Of a DNA stretch of 64,000 bases, positions 58,400 to 64,000 are shown one piece after another. The position numbers and the translations under genes are program-made. Position 1 is the stretch's first letter. Each line of letters opens with the position of its first letter. Origin of the DNA: Methylobacterium sp. SyP6R (lineage in GTDB: Bacteria; Pseudomonadota; Alphaproteobacteria; Rhizobiales; Beijerinckiaceae); NCBI RefSeq assembly GCF_019216885.1, contig NZ_JAAQRC020000001.1, positions 2,108,001 through 2,172,000 of the forward strand, written 5' to 3'. The notes beneath the pieces were generated by a model. The model was not told the DNA's origin, did no database searches, and saw nothing but the letters and a program-made list of their open reading frames with translations.

Positions 58400-58538
58400 G
58401 GGTGCGCGGGCTCGTCGGCCCTGTGACGTTTCGGTAACGACGGTGGCGGATCGCGCAAGGCGTCCGCCACCTTGTGCCCCGCTCGGCCGTTATCGCTTCG
58501 AAGGGCCGGCTTCCGCCGGCCGCCTCGGAGTGACGATC

Positions 58539-58811
58539 ATGAAGCTCGCGCTGCTTGCCGCTCTCGCCCTCTCGACATTCGCACTCACCGGCACAGCCGA
58601 GGCGCAGGGCATTCCCGGCGGGATGCAGCGCGGCGCCCGCGAGGGCAACCGCGTCGCCGGCCCGGTCGGCGGCATCGTCGGAGGCGCAGTGGGTGGTGCC
58701 GTCGGCGGCGTCAATGGCGTGCTCGGCATCGATCCGGGCCGGCGCGCCTACCGCACGAACCTGCGTGGCCGGCATCATCACGATCATCGCCGGCACCGGC
58801 ATTATCGCTGA
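58539..58811 (+). CDS. Small exported glycine-zipper protein with His-rich tail
   Basis: The 90-residue protein from ATG 58539 has a signal peptide (MKLALLAALALSTFALTGTAEA), a glycine-zipper (GGIVGGAVGGAVGGVNGVLG) and a tail of alternating His and Arg (RHHHDHRRHRHYR). It lies just downstream of the copper fusion gene and may bind metal in the periplasm or outer membrane. Function is inferred from composition. Confidence 0.7.
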   Translation: MKLALLAALALSTFALTGTAEAQGIPGGMQRGAREGNRVAGPVGGIVGGAVGGAVGGVNGVLGIDPGRRAYRTNLRGRHHHDHRRHRHYR

Positions 58812-59040
58812 GGGCTGCCTGGGCGGACGAGGTGTCGTCGTCCGCCCGGCACTCGGGTCGAGCGAGATCGATTTTTCTCAAGTCATCCGATTTGTGGACT
58901 TTGCTTCTACCGAGTTGTCGAGAAGCCCGCCAGCACAGCAAAAAGTTCGGTTTTACTAGGCGAGCGGGCCTGCGGCGGCGCTTGACCCTCCGGCCCACCC
59001 GGTCCTAAGCACGTCGCAACAACCGACGCCCGAGGACGCC

Positions 59041-60318
59041 ATGACCGACCGCCAGCCCGGCTTCAACACCCTCGCGATCCATGCCGGCGCGGCGCCGGAC
59101 GCCGCCACCGGCGCCCGGGCGACGCCGATCTACCAGACCACCTCGTTCGTGTTCGACGACGTGGACCACGCCGCCTCGCTGTTCGGGCTCCAGGCCTTCG
59201 GCAACATCTACAGCCGCATCACCAACCCGACCAACGCGGTGCTGGAGGAGCGCATCGCCGCCCTCGAGGGCGGCACCGCCGCCGTCGCGGTGGCCTCCGG
59301 CCACGCCGCCGAGTTCCTGGTGATGCACGCCCTGATGCAGCCGGGCGACGAGTTCATCGCGGCCAACAAGCTCTATGGCGGCTCGATCAACCAGTTCAAC
59401 CACTCCTACAAGAGCTTCGGCTGGACCGTCGTCTGGGCCGATACCGACGATCCGGCGTCGTTCGAGGCCGCGATCACCCCGCGGACCAAGGCGATCTTCA
59501 TCGAATCGATCGCCAATCCGGGCGGCGTCATCACCGACATCGCGGCGATCGCGGCGGTCGCCAAGCGCCACAACATCCCGCTCATCGTCGACAACACCAT
59601 GGCGACGCCGTACCTGATCCGCCCGTTCGAGCACGGCGCCGACATCGTGGTCCACTCGGCCACCAAGTTCCTCGGCGGCCACGGCAACTCGATCGGCGGG
59701 CTGATCGTCGACGGCGGCTCGTTCACCTGGGCGGGCGACGCCCGCTACCCGATGCTGTCGCAGCCGCGGCCGGAATATGCCGGCATGGTCCTGTCCGAGA
59801 CCTTCGGCAATTTCGGCTTCGCCATCGCCGTGCGGGTCCTGGGCCTGCGCGACCTCGGCCCGGCCTTGTCGCCGTTCAACGCCTTCCTGATCATCAACGG
59901 CATCGAGACCCTACCGCTGCGCATGCAGCGCCATTCCGACAACGCCAAGACGGTGGCCGAGCACCTGAGCCGCCACCCGGCGGTGGCCTGGGTCAGCTAT
60001 CCGGGCCTGGAGAGCGACCGCTACCATCAGTTGCACAAGCGGTACTGCCCGCACGGCGCCGGCGCGGTGTTCACCTTCGGCCTCAAGGGCGGCTACGAGG
60101 CCGGCGTGGCGCTCGTCTCGAACCTCAAGCTGTTCTCGCACCTGGCCAATATCGGCGACACCCGCTCGCTGGTGATCCACCCGGCCTCGACCACCCACCG
60201 CCAGCTCACCGACGAGCAGAAGACCCGGGCCGGCGCCGGGCCGGAGGTGGTGCGCCTCTCGGTCGGGATCGAGGATCCGCGCGACCTGATCGCCGATCTC
60301 GACCAGGCGCTCGCCTGA
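59041..60318 (+). CDS. O-acetylhomoserine aminocarboxypropyltransferase (copy 1)
   Basis: The 425-residue PLP enzyme belongs to the Cys/Met metabolism family and is of MetY length. The N-terminus [18 protein letters not shown] and the PLP region with the Schiff-base Lys in [16 protein letters not shown] are typical. It makes homocysteine from O-acetylhomoserine and sulfide. It is about 46% or so alike by eye to the second copy at 62465, with which it shares the layout of blocks. No SAM riboswitch pattern was found upstream. Confidence 0.92.
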   Translation: MTDRQPGFNTLAIHAGAAPDAATGARATPIYQTTSFVFDDVDHAASLFGLQAFGNIYSRITNPTNAVLEERIAALEGGTAAVAVASGHAAEFLVMHALMQPGDEFIAANKLYGGSINQFNHSYKSFGWTVVWADTDDPASFEAAITPRTKAIFIESIANPGGVITDIAAIAAVAKRHNIPLIVDNTMATPYLIRPFEHGADIVVHSATKFLGGHGNSIGGLIVDGGSFTWAGDARYPMLSQPRPEYAGMVLSETFGNFGFAIAVRVLGLRDLGPALSPFNAFLIINGIETLPLRMQRHSDNAKTVAEHLSRHPAVAWVSYPGLESDRYHQLHKRYCPHGAGAVFTFGLKGGYEAGVALVSNLKLFSHLANIGDTRSLVIHPASTTHRQLTDEQKTRAGAGPEVVRLSVGIEDPRDLIADLDQALA

Positions 60319-60562
60319 GCCGCCAGGGATTCGGTTTTCGCATCGCGGAGCGATCGATCGGACACCGGATGACCGGCCGCGACGATCGCACGCGGCCGGC
60401 GCACCTGCCGTTGTGGGAGTGCGGACAGGGAAAAATTCCCGCAAGCATTGCGGCCAAGCCTGGTCCCGTGATCTATTGGGCACGTTCAGTTTCGGCGCCG
60501 GGTGAGCCGATCCGCGCCGGTCGGGACGCATGCCGCCCGGAGCGGGTCTGGAGGCTGGTGCG

Positions 60563-61792
60563 ATGGTCGCCCACGACGCCGACGCCGAACGCGCCTCCCG
60601 CGACGAGGCCGCGCGTCGGCGCGCGATCCGCGAGGAGACGGCCCGCCTGCGCGCCCTGCTCCGGGAATCCCGGGATATCGAGTCCCGGGACTTCGAGCCG
60701 CGACAGGTCCCAGATGTCCGGCCGGCCCGGAAGGCATGGGGACAGCCCGGCTTTCCCGGCTCGCCGGCCGAGTGGGAGGCGCGCCTCGCCACCGCCGAGG
60801 AGCTGAACGCGCGGCTGCGCGCGAGCGAGGCCTTCACCGCCCGGCTCCTGGCGGCGAGCCGCGACGGCATCCAGGTGCTCGCCCTCGACGGGACCGTGCA
60901 GTGGCTGAGCGAGGGCGGCCGCATCGCCGTGGACAAGGCCGATGCGCCGGTCATCGGCACGCCCTGGGCCGCCTCGTGGCCGAACCCCGAGGACCGCACG
61001 ACCGCCGAGGTGGCGCTCGCCGCCGCGCGGGCCGGGCGCACCGGCCGCTTCCGCGCCCCGTCCGGCCATAGCGGCGATCTGCGCTGGTGGGACGTGGTGG
61101 TCTCGGCCATCCACGGGCCCGACGGCGCCCCGGAGCGCCTGCTGGCGGTCGCCCGCGACGTGACCGAGGCGCAACGAGCCGAGGAGCAGCAGGCCCTGCT
61201 GATGCAGGAGATGGCGCACCGGGTGAAGAACACCCTGGCGCTGGTCCAGGCGGTCGCCGCCCAGACCCTGCGCAGCGCCCCCACCCTCGACGTGGCGATG
61301 GAGGCGTTCAACGGCCGGCTGATGGCGCTCTCCGACGCCCACGACGTGCTGATCCGCGGCGCCTGGGCGGAAGCCGACCTCGCGGCGGTCGTCGCGGGGG
61401 TGATGGCACCGCATATCGATGCGGTGGCCGGCCGCTTCGCCGCCGCCGGGCCCGGCGTCAGCCTCGGGCCGCGCTCGGTCCTGACCCTGTCCCTGATGCT
61501 GCACGAACTCGCCACCAACGCGGCGAAATACGGCGCCCTGTCGAGCCCGGCGGGCCGCGTCGCCGTCACCTGGAACCTCGCGGAGGAGGCCGGGACCGTC
61601 CTGCGTCTGCGCTGGCAGGAGAGCGGCGGCCCGCCCGTCGCGCCGCCGACCCGCGGGGGCTTCGGCTCGCGGCTGATCCAGCGCAGCCTGGTGCACAGCT
61701 TCGGCGGCCGGGTCAGCCTGCGCTTCCCGCCCGAGGGCGTCGTGATGGACCTCGAAGCGCCGCTCGCGGCGATGCAGGATGGGACTGCGTAG
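60563..61792 (+). CDS. HWE-family sensor histidine kinase
   Basis: The 409-residue cytoplasmic kinase starts at ATG 60563, behind GGAGG. It has a charged helical N-terminus, a PAS-like sensor (about 85-200) and a C-terminal HWE kinase core. The phospho-acceptor is His219 in EMAHRVKNTLALVQAVA, and HELATNAAKYGALS is the N-box. The RWQES and GGFGSRLIQ blocks complete the ATP site. No membrane span is present. A receiver protein follows 215 bases downstream. Confidence 0.9.
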   Translation: MVAHDADAERASRDEAARRRAIREETARLRALLRESRDIESRDFEPRQVPDVRPARKAWGQPGFPGSPAEWEARLATAEELNARLRASEAFTARLLAASRDGIQVLALDGTVQWLSEGGRIAVDKADAPVIGTPWAASWPNPEDRTTAEVALAAARAGRTGRFRAPSGHSGDLRWWDVVVSAIHGPDGAPERLLAVARDVTEAQRAEEQQALLMQEMAHRVKNTLALVQAVAAQTLRSAPTLDVAMEAFNGRLMALSDAHDVLIRGAWAEADLAAVVAGVMAPHIDAVAGRFAAAGPGVSLGPRSVLTLSLMLHELATNAAKYGALSSPAGRVAVTWNLAEEAGTVLRLRWQESGGPPVAPPTRGGFGSRLIQRSLVHSFGGRVSLRFPPEGVVMDLEAPLAAMQDGTA

Positions 61793-62007
61793 CCGTCACC
61801 AGGACGGGACCGTGTAAAGGTCGCCTGAACGGGCCTGCCTGGCAGTCGCCGGAACGGGGCAGAGTGGTCTTCTATGAGGAAGTTCGAGAATGGTTCCGGC
61901 AGCGGGGCACCCTGACGCACGGTCCGGCGACGCGTCCGGCCACGCTTGACCCCCGGCATGCGGCCCCATAGGCAGCAACCTTTCGCCCCCCGCCCGCATT
62001 GGCCGCG

Positions 62008-62442
62008 ATGACATCTGATCCGGACCGAACGCCCCACGACCTGCCGCCGGAGGGGCCTGCCTCTCCTTGCGACGCGGCGCCCGTGGTGCTCCTCGTCGAA
62101 GATGACGGATTACTGCTGATGGAGGCCGCCGACACCCTGGCGGAGGCCGGCTTCACCGTGCTGGAGGCCCCCCACGCCGACCACGCGCTCAAGGTGCTGG
62201 AGAGCCGCCCCGACGTCGAGCTGCTGATGACGGACGTCGACATGCCGCTCGGCTCGATGAACGGCTTCGCCCTCGCCCGCCTGGTGTCGCGGCGCTGGCC
62301 GCGCATCCCCGTGCTGGTGGTCTCCGGCATGGGCAGCCCCGGCCCGCACGACATGCCGCCGGGCGCGCGCTTCATCCCCAAGCCTTACGCGCCCTCGGCC
62401 CTGGTGCGGACGCTCCACGACACCGTGCGCCGCGCCGCCTGA
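62008..62442 (+). CDS. Single-domain response regulator
   Basis: The 144-residue receiver has the acid pair Glu31/Asp32 in LLVEDDG, the phospho-acceptor Asp76 in LMTDVDMP and Lys in FIPKPYAPS. It probably receives phosphate from the HWE kinase upstream. No output domain. ATG 62008 is preferred over the TTG at 61999. It ends 22 bases before the second sulfhydrylase gene. Confidence 0.9.
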   Translation: MTSDPDRTPHDLPPEGPASPCDAAPVVLLVEDDGLLLMEAADTLAEAGFTVLEAPHADHALKVLESRPDVELLMTDVDMPLGSMNGFALARLVSRRWPRIPVLVVSGMGSPGPHDMPPGARFIPKPYAPSALVRTLHDTVRRAA

Positions 62443-62464
62443 GCTATTTGTACGGACGACCCCA

Positions 62465-63754
62465 ATGACCGATCCGACCAAGCTGCACTTCGCCACCCGG
62501 GCGGTCCATGCCGGCACCGCCCCGGACCCGGCCACCGGCGCCCGGGCGCAGCCGATCTACTTCACCAACGGCTTCGTGTTCGAATCGAACGAGCAGGCCG
62601 CCGACATCTTCGCCATGCGGGCGACCGGCTTTTCCTATTCCCGCGGCTCGAACCCGACCGTCGCGGCCCTGGAGCGCCGGGTCGCGGCTCTGGAGGGCGC
62701 CAAGGCGGCGGTGGCGGTGGCCTCCGGCCAGTCGGCGATGCTGCTCGTGTTGATGACCCTGATGCAGTCGGGCGACGCCTACGTGGCCTCCTCGCGGCTG
62801 TTCGGCGGCTCGCTCGGGCTGATGCGCCGGCTGGAGGGCCGCTACGAGCTGGTACCGCAATTCACCCGCGGCCTGACGCCGGAGGATTTCGAGGCGGCGA
62901 TCACGGACAGGACCCGGGCGATCGTCTGCGAATCGATCGTCAATCCCTGCGGCACGGTGATCGACCTCGAAGGGGTCGCCGCGGTGGCGCACAGGCACGG
63001 CCTGCCGCTCGTCGTCGACAACACGCTGGCCTCCCCGGCCCTGATCCGGCCGATCGAGCACGGTGCCGACATCGTGGTCCACTCGACCTCGAAGTTCCTG
63101 TCGGGCTCCGGTACGGTGATCGGCGGCCTCGTCTGCGACGGCGGCCGCTTCGACTGGAAGGGCACCGGCCGCTACAACCTGATCAACGAACCCTGGCCGG
63201 ATTACGACGGCCTCGTCGTCTCCGAGCGCTTCCCCGAGACCGCCTTCGCGGTCGCCTGCCGGCTGTTCGGCCTGCGCGACCTCGGTCCCGGCCTGTCGCC
63301 GATGAACGCCTTCCTGACGCTCACCGGCACCGAGACCCTGCCCCTGCGCATGGAGCGCCACTGTTCCAACGCGCGCGCGGTGGCGGCCTTCCTGAAGGAC
63401 CATCCGAAGGTCGCCTGGGTCAGCTACCCGTCCCTGCCGGGCCAGCCCGGGGAAGAAATGGCGAACCGGTATTCCCCGATGGGCGCCGGCTCGATCTTCA
63501 CCGTCGGCTTCAAGGGTGGCGAGACGGCGGCAAAGACATTCATCACCGGGCTCAACCTGATCTCGCACCTCGTCAATATCGGCGAGATCAAGTCCCTGGC
63601 GATCCATCCGGCGACCACGACCCACCGCCAGCTCCCCGCCGCCGACAAGGAGGCCGCCCGGGTCGGCCCGGACACGGTACGGCTGTCGATCGGCCTCGAA
63701 GCGATCGAGGACCTGATCGCCGACGTGGCCCAGTCGCTCGACGCGCTCGACTGA
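62465..63754 (+). CDS. O-succinyl/O-acetylhomoserine sulfhydrylase (copy 2)
   Basis: The 429-residue PLP enzyme is a paralogue of the gene at 59041. The Schiff-base Lys is in HSTSKFLSGSGTVIGG. Differences include NPCGTVIDL and a distinct substrate region (ASSRLFGGSLGLMRRLEG). The copies probably differ in acyl-homoserine or sulfur-donor preference. It follows the receiver gene by 22 bases and might be co-transcribed with it. Confidence 0.9.
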   Translation: MTDPTKLHFATRAVHAGTAPDPATGARAQPIYFTNGFVFESNEQAADIFAMRATGFSYSRGSNPTVAALERRVAALEGAKAAVAVASGQSAMLLVLMTLMQSGDAYVASSRLFGGSLGLMRRLEGRYELVPQFTRGLTPEDFEAAITDRTRAIVCESIVNPCGTVIDLEGVAAVAHRHGLPLVVDNTLASPALIRPIEHGADIVVHSTSKFLSGSGTVIGGLVCDGGRFDWKGTGRYNLINEPWPDYDGLVVSERFPETAFAVACRLFGLRDLGPGLSPMNAFLTLTGTETLPLRMERHCSNARAVAAFLKDHPKVAWVSYPSLPGQPGEEMANRYSPMGAGSIFTVGFKGGETAAKTFITGLNLISHLVNIGEIKSLAIHPATTTHRQLPAADKEAARVGPDTVRLSIGLEAIEDLIADVAQSLDALD

Positions 63755-63803
63755 ACGTCCGCGCCGTCCGGATCAGCCCCGGACGGCGCTTGCCTCATCC
63801 TCC

Positions 63804-63818
63804 GAACAAATGTAGAAC
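63804..63818. promoter_or_regulatory. LexA (SOS) box upstream of ssb
   Basis: GAAC (63804-63807), seven bases, then GAAC (63815-63818) matches the alphaproteobacterial LexA operator GAAC-N7-GAAC exactly. It lies about 154 bases before the ssb start, a usual SOS gene in this class. It could also affect a promoter reading the other way, but no gene is visible there. Confidence 0.6.
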
Positions 63819-63971
63819 ACACTCCGGCCGTCGGCATGTGTGTAGTGGGCAAAACGGCGCCCCTGCCCTTGCCGGTCCCGGCCTGTTCGGCCCAACTCGC
63901 GGAACCGAAGCGGTGGTCCGCGGCGTCGGCCGGGCTTGCGCCCGAGTGAGATGGAACGAGAGGAGAGCGCG

Positions 63972-64000
63972 ATGGCGGGCAGCGTGAACAAGGTGATCCT
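63972..64000 (+). CDS. ssb: Single-stranded DNA-binding protein (partial, N-terminal 9 codons)
   Basis: The first residues MAGSVNKVI, followed by an incomplete Leu codon, match the start of alphaproteobacterial SSB (MAGSVNKVILVGN). A GAGGAGAG ribosome-binding site precedes the ATG. The rest lies beyond the window. The LexA box upstream supports the call. Confidence 0.75.

Noticed and set aside
58812..59040. SAM-II or other SAM riboswitch before the first sulfhydrylase gene
   Set aside because: No pseudoknot consensus of SAM-II or related classes was recognised.
63773..63991. 72-codon minus-strand frame upstream of ssb
   Set aside because: It overlaps the ssb start and the LexA box and has no family match.

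Overview
The window is GC-rich chromosomal DNA of an alphaproteobacterium, most likely Methylobacterium or a close relative in the Methylobacteriaceae. This rests on gene order (bamE / CBP3-type chaperone / DUF177 / plsX / fabH / ihfA / merR; petABC followed by mtnP; glyA-nrdR-ribD-ribE) and on alphaproteobacterial control signals: two full CtrA boxes (TTAA-N7-TTAAC), one LexA box (GAAC-N7-GAAC) and a ROSE-type RNA thermometer. Both ends cut a gene: prkA on the left and ssb on the right. I saw no rRNA, tRNA, CRISPR array or intact insertion sequence.

Layout. 0-2.6 kb: partial prkA, a secreted protein, and a two-gene unit ending in a 34-residue membrane peptide. 2.6-3.6 kb: lower-GC insert with a PIN-domain protein and a small partner gene. 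3.6-9.2 kb: conserved lipid-synthesis block (merR, ihfA, fabH, plsX, DUF177, CBP3-like chaperone) and divergent bamE. 9.4-19.3 kb: two ABC exporters, trmL, hemF, two EamA permeases, a CoxE-like VWA protein and smpB, separated by large palindromic intergenic elements. 19.4-23 kb: dapA and a lytic transglycosylase with a CtrA box. 23.1-25.7 kb: low-GC island with a vanadium haloperoxidase. 25.9-31.3 kb: Crp/Fnr regulator, divergent LpxC paralogue, 7TM-PAS-GGDEF-EAL protein. 31.3-34.06 kb: very AT-rich island with one 757-residue protein carrying a nuclease-like N-terminus, the best candidate for an undescribed (probably defence) system.

34-43 kb: response regulator, coiled-coil protein, a reductase without a functional ferredoxin domain, a zinc-ribbon metallo-beta-lactamase-fold protein, mtnP, cytochrome bc1 (petABC) and an MFS transporter. 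42.7-47.2 kb: ribH-nusB-thiL and the proton-pumping pyrophosphatase hppA. 47.6-50.9 kb: small accessory genes, hsp20 with its RNA thermometer, and a deletion scar between SDR and LysR remnants. 50.9-54.6 kb: ribE-ribD-nrdR and glyA. 55-58.8 kb: slyX, L,D-transpeptidase, and a copper-handling pair that includes a DUF1775-PCuAC fusion. 59-64 kb: two homoserine sulfhydrylase paralogues flanking an HWE histidine kinase and a receiver protein, then ssb.

Most of the window is core metabolism (phospholipid, riboflavin, lysine, methionine, haem, respiration, peptidoglycan). The three low-GC islands (2.6-3.6, 23.1-25.7 and 31.3-34.06 kb) are the clear horizontal acquisitions. Assignments come from reading the sequence and remembered family motifs; no database search was run.
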